This document shows positions 1 through 9,087 of a stretch of 64,000 bases of DNA, in pieces. This DNA is from Flavobacterium sp. KACC 22763. GTDB lineage: Bacteria; Bacteroidota; Bacteroidia; Flavobacteriales; Flavobacteriaceae. Position numbers and translations under genes: made by a program. Position 1 is the first letter of the stretch; the number at the start of each line of letters is the position of its first letter. The DNA lies in NCBI RefSeq assembly GCF_028736155.1, contig NZ_CP117879.1, forward strand, positions 3,162,001 to 3,226,000, given 5' to 3'. Below the pieces are notes generated by a model. The model made no database searches. It was not told where the DNA came from and saw only the letters and a list, made by a program, of their open reading frames with translations.

Positions 1-434
1 ACAGGAAAATCTTTTGGATATTTATTCCAAATTGGAATTGGCATGCTATAAGCCAAAAGTCCCCAAAATGCTGGCGCGATAATCATTTTTGTCGCATCAA
101 ATCCATACTCAGCATTGACCATAAAAACACCTATTACAATAAGGGCAATGGCTCGCTTAAGAGTATGTGTCCAAATTGTTTTTGGACTGTCTTTTTTTAT
201 GAGTCTGGCATTAAAAGCAAACGGAATAGACATTCCGACAATAAATAAAAAAGCAGGAAAAACTAAATCAACAAAAGTCATTGCATCTGCATCTGCGGGC
301 ATGTGTTTCATCCATTGCGGTACGTTTTGAATACTTGCAAGTTCGTTTACAAAAATCATTACAAAAATGGTAATTCCACGCAAAGCATCGATAGAAATAA
401 TACGCTGATTAAACAGATTCTCTTTTATTTTCAT
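1..434 (-). CDS. Partial HGSNAT/DUF5009-type membrane acyltransferase (N-terminal part)
   Basis: The reading frame starts at ATG 434-432 and stays open to the window edge, so only the first 144 codons are visible. The translation begins MKIKENLFNQRIISIDALRG and continues with hydrophobic segments such as ITIFVMIFVNELA and FPAFLFIVGMSIPFAF. The 'SxDxxRG' start followed by several membrane spans is typical of the heparan-alpha-glucosaminide N-acetyltransferase-like/DUF5009 family. These are multi-span inner-membrane proteins, in many bacteria linked to acetylation of glycans. The family is recognised from the N-terminus only and the substrate cannot be read. It is divergent from the phosphatase gene at 546. 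The C-terminal half lies outside the window. Confidence 0.75.
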   Translation of the reverse strand, partial: MKIKENLFNQRIISIDALRGITIFVMIFVNELASIQNVPQWMKHMPADADAMTFVDLVFPAFLFIVGMSIPFAFNARLIKKDSPKTIWTHTLKRAIALIVIGVFMVNAEYGFDATKMIIAPAFWGLLAYSMPIPIWNKYPKDFP

Positions 435-503
435 AATTTTTTACTTTTTTACTAAAAATCAAATATAGCATAATTCTAAAACGTCTTGTTACAAATTCTC
501 GAC

Positions 504-511
504 TAATTTTG
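504..511 (+). promoter_or_regulatory. Possible Bacteroidota -7 box (TAATTTTG)
   Basis: TAATTTTG fits the TAnnTTTG -7 consensus of Bacteroidota and lies about 35 bases before the phosphatase start at 546. A TTG at 486-488 could be the -33 element, but the 15-base spacer is shorter than usual, so support is moderate. Confidence 0.4.
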
Positions 512-545
512 TACATTAATATTTGATCTCTACAGTTTTATTTTT

Positions 546-1295
546 ATGCTATCATTCCTCAAATCAAAACCTATTTTAAAAGACCTGCTTGATGGCAGTT
601 TTGTAGATATTCATTCTCATATTCTGCCAGGAATTGATGATGGTGCAAAAACCATTCAACACACAAAAAATCTAATTAAATCTCTTGAAGAAATTGGCGT
701 TTCACAATTTGTAACTACACCACACATAAGTCATTATATTTGGGATAACACCCCTCAAACCATTACAAATACCTACAGAGAAACTAAACATATTTTAGAA
801 AAAGAAAATATAAATATTTCCTTTAAAGCTGCCGCAGAGTATTTTATGGATGATTGGTTTGAAAAACATTTTAAAGATGAAGAGCTTTTAACATTAAAAG
901 ATAATTATGTCCTAGTTGAAATGTCATACATGAATGCTCCATTAGAACTTTATAAAATACTTTTCGACTTACAGGTAGCCGGATATATTCCGGTTTTAGC
1001 GCACCCTGAAAGATATATTTTTTATCACAAAAGTTTTAATGAATATGAGAAATTAAAAAGAGCTGGCTGCAGATTTCAGTTAAATTTGCTTTCTATAGTT
1101 GGTTATTATGGTGGAGAAATCACTAAAATTGCTGAAGAGCTGCTAAAAAAAGGCATGTATGATTTTGCAGGAACTGATGTACATCATGCCAAACACATTA
1201 AAGCCTTTGATGAAAAAGTAAATATTAAAAGCGTTTCAAATCTAAAAGAAGTTATTGCTAACAATGCTTTTTTTAAATTTCAAGAGGGTAACTAA
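546..1295 (+). CDS. CpsB/CapC (YwqE)-type PHP-fold tyrosine-protein phosphatase
   Basis: This 249-residue protein has the metal-binding motifs of PHP-fold phosphotyrosine phosphatases: DIHSH at residues 21-25, TTPHI at 57-61, HPERY at 153-157 and GTDVHH at 209-214. Family members (CpsB, YwqE) dephosphorylate the tyrosine-rich tail of capsule autokinases. The natural partner here is the Wzc-like kinase at 2893-5262, which has a C-terminal tyrosine cluster. The gene is on the opposite strand to the polysaccharide cluster and its stop overlaps the stop region of the convergent transferase by four bases. It is therefore at the cluster boundary and separately transcribed. No signal peptide is seen, so it is probably cytoplasmic. 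The fold is clear; the partner is inferred from context. Confidence 0.88.
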   Translation: MLSFLKSKPILKDLLDGSFVDIHSHILPGIDDGAKTIQHTKNLIKSLEEIGVSQFVTTPHISHYIWDNTPQTITNTYRETKHILEKENINISFKAAAEYFMDDWFEKHFKDEELLTLKDNYVLVEMSYMNAPLELYKILFDLQVAGYIPVLAHPERYIFYHKSFNEYEKLKRAGCRFQLNLLSIVGYYGGEITKIAEELLKKGMYDFAGTDVHHAKHIKAFDEKVNIKSVSNLKEVIANNAFFKFQEGN

Positions 1296-2713
1296 TATGC
1301 ATTTTCTTCCCCTTGAACAATATTCATGATTGTTCGAATTATAATTTTAACATCCAACAACAAATTCCAATTTTCTATATACCAAATATCACATTCAACT
1401 CTGTTTTCCATGTCAGAAAGCTTTTTTGTTTCTCCGCGATAGCCATTTACTTGCGCCCATCCAGTAATTCCTGGTTTTGCATAATGTCGAACCGAATAGT
1501 TATCTATTAGCTCTCCATATTCTTTAGCAAGATTTATCATATGAGGTCTTGGTCCGACAACAGACATATTTCCAAATAGAACATTAAAAAATTGAGGTAG
1601 TTCATCAATACTTGTTTTTCGCATAAAAGCTCCAAACTTTGTAATACGCGAATCCCCTTTTCTAGCCTGCTTATCATGTGCAAAATCATTAATATACATG
1701 CTTCTAAATTTATAGCATGAAAATGTTTTATTGTCACGACCAGAGCGCTCTTGTTTAAAAAATACTGGTCCAGGCGATTCTAACTTAATAAGCAACATCA
1801 CTATAGGAAATAACCACGGAAAGATTAAAATTATAACCAATATTGAAAAACAAAGATCAAATATTTTTTTTATAAGTCTATTAACTGCAAGTTCTAATGG
1901 CTCGCGTCGCAACATCAAAACAGGTGTGTTTTCGTAAAAAGCAACCTCAACTTTACTAGATTTTGTGTACAATTGAAAATCTGGTATAAATTTGATTCTC
2001 ACCAAATTTTGCTCACATATTTTTGTCAGTTTATTAATTATTTCAATATGATCAATATGTAATGCTACATACACTTCTTCTACTTTTTCTCTAATAATGA
2101 ATTCCTGCACATCATCAAATCCGCCAATAATTGGTATTGGTTGATTTTCAATTTCATTTTTTTGATCAAAAAATCCTAAAAATTTATAACCATAGGTCAA
2201 ATTTTTAGCTAATATTTTCCGCATTTTCTCTCCAGTCTCATTTGCGCCAATAATGATGAATTTTTTAAAATTATATCCTTTCGCTCTCAAGTTCTTTAAA
2301 AGCTTCATGAAAATGTAGCGAGAAATCAATAACAGAATGAAGAAAAATAAATAAAAATATAATAATCTAAGCCTAGAGATATCTGTATATTTCAGAAGTA
2401 CTACAAAAAAAACGATTAACGCAATATGTATAAAAAGCTTTTTAATAGTCCTTCTTAGAATTGATTCTATATACTCTATTCTAATAATTCTATGGGAATC
2501 TTTTTGCATCAGCAAAGCTACCCAAATCAAGTTTGCTAACAACGAGATTGTTTTTTCGTCTTTCAAAAAAAGCTTGTCTAAATCTCCAAATCGCGCCATA
2601 GCGGACAGATAGATCGCAAGATTTAATAATAATAGATCCCAGCACACAAATAATAGTTTGGAATAACGCGAAATACGATAATGTGATAAGTTTTGCAAAA
2701 AATTCATTTTCAA
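1292..2713 (-). CDS. WcaJ-type undecaprenyl-phosphate glycosylphosphotransferase, outer copy
   Basis: The protein has 473 residues. Hydrophobic N-terminal spans are followed by a nucleotide-binding-like middle domain containing IIIGANETGEKMRKI. The C-terminal bacterial sugar transferase domain starts after a further membrane helix and shows GPVFFKQERSGRDN, SIDELPQFFNVLFGNMSVVG, GPRP and KPGITGWAQVNGYRG. Such enzymes move a sugar 1-phosphate to undecaprenyl phosphate and so start repeat-unit assembly. It is closely similar along its whole length to the protein at 6178-7596; in the C-terminal domain roughly four of five residues match by eye. It lies beyond the terminator that closes the wzc gene, so it is probably expressed separately. 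A recent duplication with possible sugar specialisation is inferred. Confidence 0.9.
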   Translation of the reverse strand: MKMNFLQNLSHYRISRYSKLLFVCWDLLLLNLAIYLSAMARFGDLDKLFLKDEKTISLLANLIWVALLMQKDSHRIIRIEYIESILRRTIKKLFIHIALIVFFVVLLKYTDISRLRLLYFYLFFFILLLISRYIFMKLLKNLRAKGYNFKKFIIIGANETGEKMRKILAKNLTYGYKFLGFFDQKNEIENQPIPIIGGFDDVQEFIIREKVEEVYVALHIDHIEIINKLTKICEQNLVRIKFIPDFQLYTKSSKVEVAFYENTPVLMLRREPLELAVNRLIKKIFDLCFSILVIILIFPWLFPIVMLLIKLESPGPVFFKQERSGRDNKTFSCYKFRSMYINDFAHDKQARKGDSRITKFGAFMRKTSIDELPQFFNVLFGNMSVVGPRPHMINLAKEYGELIDNYSVRHYAKPGITGWAQVNGYRGETKKLSDMENRVECDIWYIENWNLLLDVKIIIRTIMNIVQGEENAY

Positions 2714-2850
2714 CTTATTTGCCTAGATAAGATTTGTTTGGTATAGATGACGAAAATAATACTTTAATTATTGTTATATGCTATTTTTTAAATCAATTCT
2801 TGCAAAACATTAGATTAAGAATATATTACCAAATTTGAACTCATAAAAAA

Positions 2851-2886
2851 AAAAAAAACGGCTCAAAATATTTTGAACCGTTTTTT
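2851..2886 (-). terminator. Intrinsic terminator after the wzc-like gene
   Basis: A 26-base near-perfect palindrome at 2857-2882 (AACGG, one mismatch, TCAAAA and its mirror) is followed on the minus strand by a run of T residues (A residues at 2845-2858 on the plus strand). It lies directly downstream of the kinase stop at 2893 and closes the main polysaccharide transcript. Confidence 0.85.
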
Positions 2887-2892
2887 CTTATT

Positions 2893-5262
2893 TTAGCTGA
2901 TCAGTTTTTTAAACCATCCTTTTTTCTCCAATTTCTCTCCATAACCGTAACTATACTTTCCTTTCGGTTTTGTATCATTGAGAACAATGCACATATTAGG
3001 AAGTTTTTTATCTCTAAAAAATCTGTTTGCAATAGATATCATTCGTTTTTCTAAAAATCTAGCACGCATTACATAAACAAATGTGTCAGCATTTTTTGCT
3101 ATGAGCAATGTATCTGTTACGAGACTAGCTGGAGCAGTATCAACTAGTATATAATCATATTCTGTTTTTAAATTTTCAAATAACTGATCTATTTTTTTAC
3201 TCATCAATAACTCAGCTGGATTAGGAGGGATTATCCCTGCTGGCAGAATATAAAAATTTTCGTATCCTTCATATTTTATAATATAATTTTCGATAGTTTT
3301 ATTTTCCGAAGACAAGTAATTCGTTAATCCTTCAGAAGGCAGGGTAAGATAATCTGTTAATTTCGGATTTCTAATATCCATACCAATAAGCAGAACTTTT
3401 TTACCTGCTAATGCAAAACTGGCTGCTAAATTTGTCGAAATAAATGTTTTCCCTTCGGAAGCAAAAGTTGATGTTACAAATATTTTTTTTGCGATTTTTT
3501 CTTCGGTATTATTGAGCATAAAACCAAGATTGGTTCTAACAATACGGAGCGCTTCAGCAGAACTACTTCTGCTATTAGGTCTGATTAATTCTGACACATG
3601 CTCACAATTAGGTACATCTCCGATAAAAGGAATTTGAGTTTTCCCTTCTAAATCATCTCTACTTTTAATTTTAGTATTTAATAAATCATCTGCATAAATA
3701 ATACCCAACGGAATCAATATCCCAAATAAAATTCCTGCTAGATAAATTATTTTTTTCTTTGGACTTACTTGATTTTTTTCTGCTTTTGCTGTATCAATTA
3801 TACGAGCATTAGGCTCAGTTGCAGCCAAAGAAATTGCAGTTTCTTCTCTCTTTTGCAATAAGTACAAATACAGCTCTTCTTTTACTTTTTGCTGCCTTGC
3901 TATCGCTCTAAACTGACGCTCTTGAACCGGAATTTTTCCAATTTTACTGTTCAAAACTCCTTCTTTAATTTTTAGATCGCGATTTTGAATTTGCAAATTA
4001 GACTGCATTCTATTCAAACTTTCTGCTACATTAAGTTTTAAAGAATTTATCTGCTGGTCCAATTTTACAACCGCCGGATTCTCACTTGTTGCCGATTTCA
4101 AAACTCGGTTACGATCTAAAACCAATTGGTTGTAGGAATTAATCAAATTAGACGCATCTCCTTTATCTAAAATTAAATTAGAAGGCAACAAATCTGAGTT
4201 TGAACTTTTTTTAATAAAATCAAGCAAAGAAGAAACTACGTTTAACTGAATTTCTGTTTCAACACCTTTTTTATCATATTCATTTGAACTTTCAACATAC
4301 AGCTTTGCATCAGACTCAATATCAGTTAGTCGATTTGATTTCTTGAAGCTCTCAACATTTTGTTCTACACCATCAAGTTCTTGTGTAATCAGGGCAAGCC
4401 TGTTTGCAATAAAATTAGAGGTGTTTTCTGAGATGAAATTTTTATCTTGTGCCGCACGCTCATTATAAATCTCAACCATATTGTTTAAAAACTCCTCGGC
4501 CTTTTTAGCAACGGGATCTGAAATTGAAATACTAACCACGCTACTGGTTTTACTAATAGGCTCTACTTTTAGTTTTTTTCTAAAATCTTCTGTTAAATCA
4601 TCCAATGGCTTTATCAAAATACAGATAGCTCTCTCTCCATTTGAATAAAAATCAGAAAAAAGAGCTGTTTTATTTACTACTAAAATTCCTGTTTTCGTGA
4701 GAATTTTTTCTCCAAATCTAAACTCTTTCTTAGGCGAGACAATAAAGTTTTCCTTATTTTCAATTTTCTCTATTAATGAAAAAGTTTCAGCAGTTATTAA
4801 TTCGCAATTAAGATTAACATTTGCCTCTCCAAATGATTGCATTTTTTTTATAAAATGAATTTCTATTGGAGACTCTCCATACATATCACGCTTTGTAAAA
4901 CTTTCCTTATAAAACAAAGCGATATTTAAATTAAGTTTCAGAATTGTACTTTCTGCTAAAGTTCTTGATTTTAAAATTTCAATTTCATTGTCAATATTAC
5001 TTTTCACACTTGCTCCCAAACCTAAATCTGAAAAAACGGAAAGTTCTGAAAGCATCCCACCTTTTTTCTCATCCTTAACAAGTATTGTAGTTGAAGCCTC
5101 ATAACTAGGTGTTGATAATCTTAAATATAAAAAAGCCAACAACAGACCTATTATAATACTCAGTAAAAACCAACGCCAATGAGCTAAATATTTTTCTAAT
5201 TGTTGTGTAAGACCAAGATCTTCGATATCATCATCCTCAACATCATTGTAAAACTCTTTCAT
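2893..5262 (-). CDS. Wzc-like polysaccharide co-polymerase / tyrosine autokinase
   Basis: This 789-residue inner-membrane protein has an N-terminal Wzz domain with a first membrane helix near residues 31-50 (WFLLSIIIGLLLAFLY). A long periplasmic, partly coiled-coil region follows, then a second helix near 505-525 (YLAGILFGILIPLGII). The cytoplasmic BY-kinase domain has Walker A around 599-607 (ASEGKTFIS), Walker A' near 626-632 (LLIGMDIR) and Walker B near 704-710 (ILVDTAP). The tail carries tyrosines 770, 772 and 774 (KYSYGYG), the usual autophosphorylation cluster, though shorter than in E. coli Wzc. It controls chain length and export together with the Wza-like lipoprotein encoded 20 bases upstream, and is probably reset by the phosphatase at 546. 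Confidence 0.93.
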   Translation of the reverse strand: MKEFYNDVEDDDIEDLGLTQQLEKYLAHWRWFLLSIIIGLLLAFLYLRLSTPSYEASTTILVKDEKKGGMLSELSVFSDLGLGASVKSNIDNEIEILKSRTLAESTILKLNLNIALFYKESFTKRDMYGESPIEIHFIKKMQSFGEANVNLNCELITAETFSLIEKIENKENFIVSPKKEFRFGEKILTKTGILVVNKTALFSDFYSNGERAICILIKPLDDLTEDFRKKLKVEPISKTSSVVSISISDPVAKKAEEFLNNMVEIYNERAAQDKNFISENTSNFIANRLALITQELDGVEQNVESFKKSNRLTDIESDAKLYVESSNEYDKKGVETEIQLNVVSSLLDFIKKSSNSDLLPSNLILDKGDASNLINSYNQLVLDRNRVLKSATSENPAVVKLDQQINSLKLNVAESLNRMQSNLQIQNRDLKIKEGVLNSKIGKIPVQERQFRAIARQQKVKEELYLYLLQKREETAISLAATEPNARIIDTAKAEKNQVSPKKKIIYLAGILFGILIPLGIIYADDLLNTKIKSRDDLEGKTQIPFIGDVPNCEHVSELIRPNSRSSSAEALRIVRTNLGFMLNNTEEKIAKKIFVTSTFASEGKTFISTNLAASFALAGKKVLLIGMDIRNPKLTDYLTLPSEGLTNYLSSENKTIENYIIKYEGYENFYILPAGIIPPNPAELLMSKKIDQLFENLKTEYDYILVDTAPASLVTDTLLIAKNADTFVYVMRARFLEKRMISIANRFFRDKKLPNMCIVLNDTKPKGKYSYGYGEKLEKKGWFKKLIS

Positions 5263-5282
5263 TATACTTTATTATTTCGATT

Positions 5283-6074
5283 TTATTTAAAAATTAGAAC
5301 TGAAAGCGAGACTAAAATAGAAATCGCAGAAATGATTACGGAGGTATTTGGCCCGACAGCCGAGGAATTCACTCTAGTTTTATTAGGCTCAACATATACT
5401 ACATCATTTTGAGCTAAATAGTAAAAAGGAGAATTAATAAAATCTGATTTGGTTAAATCCACTCTATTGTATGATTTTACGCCATTAACTTCACGTATAA
5501 CCAAAACATTATCTCTTTTTCCATATATAGTCAAATCCTTGGCCATACTCAAGGCCTCAATTAATGTAATTCTCTCTGAAGCAACAGAATAAGTTCCTGG
5601 TTGATTCACTTCCCCCTGCAATGAAATTTTGAAATTTGTTATACGGAGATTGATTATTGGATTTTTAATGTAATTTCCAATTTTGTTCTGTAATAATTCC
5701 AACACTTCTGTACGACTAAATCCACCAACTTTTATTTTCCCAACTACAGGAAACTCAATATTTCCGTTATGATCTACCAAATATAATTGCACCGTTTCTT
5801 GACTACGAGCAATATCCAGTTTATTGTTGCCGGCAATACTAAATGTTTTTAAATTAAAAGGAATAGCAGCCTCAGGATCATCAGCAGAAACAATAATCAT
5901 TAATAAATCATCAGGCTGAATTTTAACTTCATAAGAAGTTATATTTTGCTTGGTTTGAAGGGAATCAATATTTTGGTAATAGACAAGATCTTTCTTAGAA
6001 GCGCAAGAAAAGAACAAGATAAAAACTGATAAAAAAGCAACAGTTTTTATCAAAAAGACAAATTGAAATTTCAT
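5283..6074 (-). CDS. Wza-like polysaccharide export outer membrane lipoprotein
   Basis: The 263-residue product begins with a lipoprotein signal ending in the lipobox FFSC (Cys24). A Poly_export domain (QPDDLLMIIVSADDPEAA) and an SLBB-type region (FKISLQGEVNQPGTYSV, ITLIEALSMAKDL) follow. A hydrophobic C-terminal helix (VIISAISILVSLSVLIF) could span a membrane. This is the outer-membrane channel for the repeat polymer made by the cluster. It precedes the Wzc-like gene by 20 bases and is surely cotranscribed with it. A potential -7 box lies about 60 bases upstream, so the export pair may also have its own promoter. Confidence 0.92.
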   Translation of the reverse strand: MKFQFVFLIKTVAFLSVFILFFSCASKKDLVYYQNIDSLQTKQNITSYEVKIQPDDLLMIIVSADDPEAAIPFNLKTFSIAGNNKLDIARSQETVQLYLVDHNGNIEFPVVGKIKVGGFSRTEVLELLQNKIGNYIKNPIINLRITNFKISLQGEVNQPGTYSVASERITLIEALSMAKDLTIYGKRDNVLVIREVNGVKSYNRVDLTKSDFINSPFYYLAQNDVVYVEPNKTRVNSSAVGPNTSVIISAISILVSLSVLIFK

Positions 6075-6129
6075 TATGTTTGAATTTTAAATCATAGAAC
6101 ATTTACAACAAAATAGAAAACCTATCCTG

Positions 6130-6137
6130 CAAATGTA
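6130..6137 (-). promoter_or_regulatory. Possible -7 box for the wza-wzc pair
   Basis: On the minus strand this reads TACATTTG, matching TAnnTTTG, in the 103-base gap before the Wza-like gene. No convincing TTG -33 element sits at the expected distance, so it is a weak candidate. Confidence 0.35.
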
Positions 6138-6177
6138 TTTTTACTAAAAGGGATTGTATTTTTAACTTGGAAGAAAT

Positions 6178-7596
6178 CTAGTATGCATTTTTTTCTCCTC
6201 GAAAAACATTAATAATTGTTTTTATAATGATTTTCACGTCAAGAAGTAAGCTCCAGTTTTCAATGTACCAAATATCGCATTCAACTCTATTTTCCATATC
6301 AACCAGTTCTTTAGTTTCGCCACGGTAGCCATTAACTTGTGCCCAGCCGGTTATCCCAGGTTTTGCATATTGTCGAACTAAATAATTATTGATTAGCTCA
6401 CTATATTCTTGTGTATGATACAACATATGTGGTCTTGGTCCCACTACTGACATATTACCAAGAAAAACATTAAAAAACTGAGGCAATTCATCGATGCTTG
6501 TTTTACGCATAAAGGCACCAAACTTTGTAACGCGTGAATCCCCTTTCTGTGCCTGTTTATGATCTGCTGAAGCATTAACAGTCATACTTCTAAATTTAAA
6601 ACATGCAAAAGATTTGTTATCCCGTCCAGATCGATCTTGTTTAAAAAAAACAGGTCCTGAAGATTCCATTTTTATAATTAGCATTATAATCGGAAACAGC
6701 CACGGAAATATTAATAAAATAACCAACCCTGAGAAGCAAATATCAAAGATTTTCTTCAGTAATCTATTTATTGCATATTCTAAAGGCTCTCGACGAGACA
6801 TTAATACAGGTGTATTCTCATAAAAAGAAATCTCAACTCTACTTGATTTAGTATACAACTGAAAATCAGGTATAAATTTCACACGAACCATATGATGCTC
6901 GCAAATATCTATTAAATAATTAATGATATTAACGTTATCAATATGCAATGCGATATACATTTCGTCCACGTGAACTTTTGCCATGTAGTTTTGAATATCA
7001 TTGAACCCTCCCAAAATACTATCGCTTGCTGAATCAGAGCTATTTTGGTTTTCATCAAAAAAGCCTAGAAATCTATAACCATAAGTTAAGTTTTTGGCTA
7101 ATATTTTACGCATTCTCCTCCCCTTATCGTTAGCTCCTACAATAACAATGTTTCTAAAATTATATCCCTTAGACCTAACATGTTTTAAAAACCGCATCAA
7201 AAAAAATCTTGATAACATCAATAACACAAAAAAAAACACATAAAAGCAAAATAATTGCATTCTAGAAATATTGGAATATTCTAGAAAAACTACAAAAACT
7301 GCAACAATAGAAGCGTGAATAACAACTTTTTTAATTGTTCTGCTTAAAATTGATTCTAAGGTTTCTATCCTAATAATTTTATAAGAATTCTTATAGAGCA
7401 ATAATCCAATCCATATCAAATTGCCCAATAAAGAAATAGTTCTTGATTCTTTTATTGCTAGTACATCAAGATCACCAGACCTAATTAAACCAGAAACAAA
7501 GACTGCAACATTTAACAAAATCATGTCCCAAACAATGAACGTAATTTGGTAGTATCTCGAAAAACTATATTCAGATAGTTTTTTTAAAATTTTCAT
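6178..7596 (-). CDS. WcaJ-type undecaprenyl-phosphate glycosylphosphotransferase, operon copy
   Basis: This 472-residue protein has the same layout as the protein at 1292-2713: several N-terminal membrane spans, a nucleotide-binding-like middle domain (IVIVGANDKGRRMRKI), and a C-terminal sugar transferase domain with GPVFFKQDRSGRDN, SIDELPQFFNV, NMSVVGPRPHM and KPGITGWAQVNGYRG. It should catalyse the first membrane step of repeat-unit synthesis. It is inside the main operon, 14 bases after the WecG/CpsF-type gene, and so is the more likely initiator for this polymer. The two copies differ mostly in the N-terminal spans and middle domain. The sugar transferred cannot be read from the sequence. 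Confidence 0.9.
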   Translation of the reverse strand: MKILKKLSEYSFSRYYQITFIVWDMILLNVAVFVSGLIRSGDLDVLAIKESRTISLLGNLIWIGLLLYKNSYKIIRIETLESILSRTIKKVVIHASIVAVFVVFLEYSNISRMQLFCFYVFFFVLLMLSRFFLMRFLKHVRSKGYNFRNIVIVGANDKGRRMRKILAKNLTYGYRFLGFFDENQNSSDSASDSILGGFNDIQNYMAKVHVDEMYIALHIDNVNIINYLIDICEHHMVRVKFIPDFQLYTKSSRVEISFYENTPVLMSRREPLEYAINRLLKKIFDICFSGLVILLIFPWLFPIIMLIIKMESSGPVFFKQDRSGRDNKSFACFKFRSMTVNASADHKQAQKGDSRVTKFGAFMRKTSIDELPQFFNVFLGNMSVVGPRPHMLYHTQEYSELINNYLVRQYAKPGITGWAQVNGYRGETKELVDMENRVECDIWYIENWSLLLDVKIIIKTIINVFRGEKNAY

Positions 7597-7610
7597 AATT
7601 GAAAAGAACT

Positions 7611-8384
7611 CTATTTGAAAATACTTTTAATTTTTTTTTCTAAAATTAGCTTAATAAAAACTGGCCCGTAATACAAATATCTTTTCCACATTCGTTTGGG
7701 TTCTTTTACTAATCTCACAAACCATTCTAAACCTATATTTATCCAGAAATTACTTGGTCGAGCAATAGTATCGGCATAAAAATCAAAGACAGCACCAATT
7801 GAACAAATTAGTTTTACGTCTAACTCATTTTTATACATATTTGACCATTTCTCTTGCTTGGGAGCTGTCATTCCTACAAATAACACATCTGGTTTAAAAC
7901 CATTGACCTCATCCAACATCTTCTTGATATCGCATGGTGAAAATTCATCTTTATATGGCGGTGAAAAGGTTGATAATTTTATATTTGGAAATTCGTCTGA
8001 AACTCTTGAAGCAATTCTATTCAATGTATTTTGAGAAGATCCTAAATAAAAACAAGTTCCACCTTTTTTATTCAAATTAGCAAGAAGAAATTGATGGATA
8101 TCCGCTCCTGCAATTTTTTTAATGGTTTTATGTGTTAATAATCTAACAGCACTAATAATACCAACACCATCGGGTAATAAAATATCAGAATCCAACAATG
8201 CTTTTTTAAAATCTAAATCTTTCTCAGCAATGCAATAAGAATATTGATTAATGGTATTAATTAAAACTTTTGAACCTGTGAAACAATCTGAAAGATCTCC
8301 ACTGTAAATAGAATAGTCCATTAAAGGGACAACGGAGGCTGGTTTGGTCATTATGAAGTATATTCTTTTATCGCCTGTTAACAT
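7611..8384 (-). CDS. WecG/TagA/CpsF family glycosyltransferase
   Basis: The product has 257 residues. It shows the family landmarks LLPDGVGIISAVRLL, a conserved GSSQNTLNRIA-like loop and FVGMTAPKQEKW near the C-terminal third. WecG/TagA/CpsF enzymes (GT26) typically add the second sugar to a lipid-linked first sugar at the cytoplasmic membrane face. The gene lies immediately before the initiating enzyme in the same operon, which fits that role. A second in-frame Met twelve residues in (start near 8351) is an alternative start; the first eleven residues look dispensable. The donor sugar is unknown. Confidence 0.87.
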   Translation of the reverse strand: MLTGDKRIYFIMTKPASVVPLMDYSIYSGDLSDCFTGSKVLINTINQYSYCIAEKDLDFKKALLDSDILLPDGVGIISAVRLLTHKTIKKIAGADIHQFLLANLNKKGGTCFYLGSSQNTLNRIASRVSDEFPNIKLSTFSPPYKDEFSPCDIKKMLDEVNGFKPDVLFVGMTAPKQEKWSNMYKNELDVKLICSIGAVFDFYADTIARPSNFWINIGLEWFVRLVKEPKRMWKRYLYYGPVFIKLILEKKIKSIFK

Positions 8385-8547
8385 TCTAAAGTACTTACTC
8401 TACAAAATGTTTATGAACATGCATTTCTAATTCTACTAAAGACAGTATTTAAAAGGATTTTAAGAGCTAGTATTTAACTAGTGCCAAATCTATTGAATGA
8501 TTATTTTTAAACTTAATTGAGATTTTAGAAGCTTTATTATCAAAAAT

Positions 8548-9087
8548 CTATTCTTGCAATAATTTACGATGATCCTCCAAATCTTTCTTAAATTCAAAGC
8601 GGTCACGTATTTTTTTTCCAGGATTACCGGCGTAAATAGTATAACTTTCAACATCCTTTGTTATAACTGAACCCGCAGCAATAATTGCTCCCTCATTTAT
8701 TGAAACACCTTGCAATATTGTAGAGCCATAGCCAATCCATACATCACTACCAATTTTCGTGACTAATCCTATGCCTTTCCATGAATAATTATCTTCCCTT
8801 ATCGATGCTGCCAATCTAATTGGTGTTCCTATCTGCTGAAAATGATGGTCAAACTTACCTATGATTGCCACACGATTTCCAAAAATGACATTATCACCAA
8901 TAACACAATCCGTCTCTATAAACGAATCTCTCCCTATGTAAAAATTTTTGCCAATGCATAAAGTAGATTTAGCCCAAAGCCTTACACGAGCACCCGCAGA
9001 AAATCCTTTACCAATCGAATATCTGCGATATTTTATCTTCACGAGATAAAGGTTTCTGATTTTCTTTAAAATTTTTATCAAAATCAT
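8548..9087 (-). CDS. Left-handed beta-helix (hexapeptide repeat) acyltransferase
   Basis: This 179-residue protein has a run of hexapeptide repeats (IGKNFYIGRDSFIETDCVIG, IGSDVWIGYGSTILQGVSI, EGAIIAAGSVITKDV) and ends the domain with YAGNPGKKI. That is the pattern of CatB/WbbJ-like acetyltransferases acting on sugars. It probably O-acetylates a residue of the polysaccharide, or an amino sugar precursor. Its start overlaps the end of the upstream glycosyltransferase by four bases, which implies translational coupling. A gap of 163 bases separates it from the next gene; I see no terminator or second gene there. Confidence 0.85.
   Translation of the reverse strand: MILIKILKKIRNLYLVKIKYRRYSIGKGFSAGARVRLWAKSTLCIGKNFYIGRDSFIETDCVIGDNVIFGNRVAIIGKFDHHFQQIGTPIRLAASIREDNYSWKGIGLVTKIGSDVWIGYGSTILQGVSINEGAIIAAGSVITKDVESYTIYAGNPGKKIRDRFEFKKDLEDHRKLLQE

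Noticed and set aside
115..330. Plus-strand reading frame of 71 codons at the left edge
   Set aside because: The minus strand here encodes a clear membrane acyltransferase N-terminus, so the plus frame is an antisense shadow.
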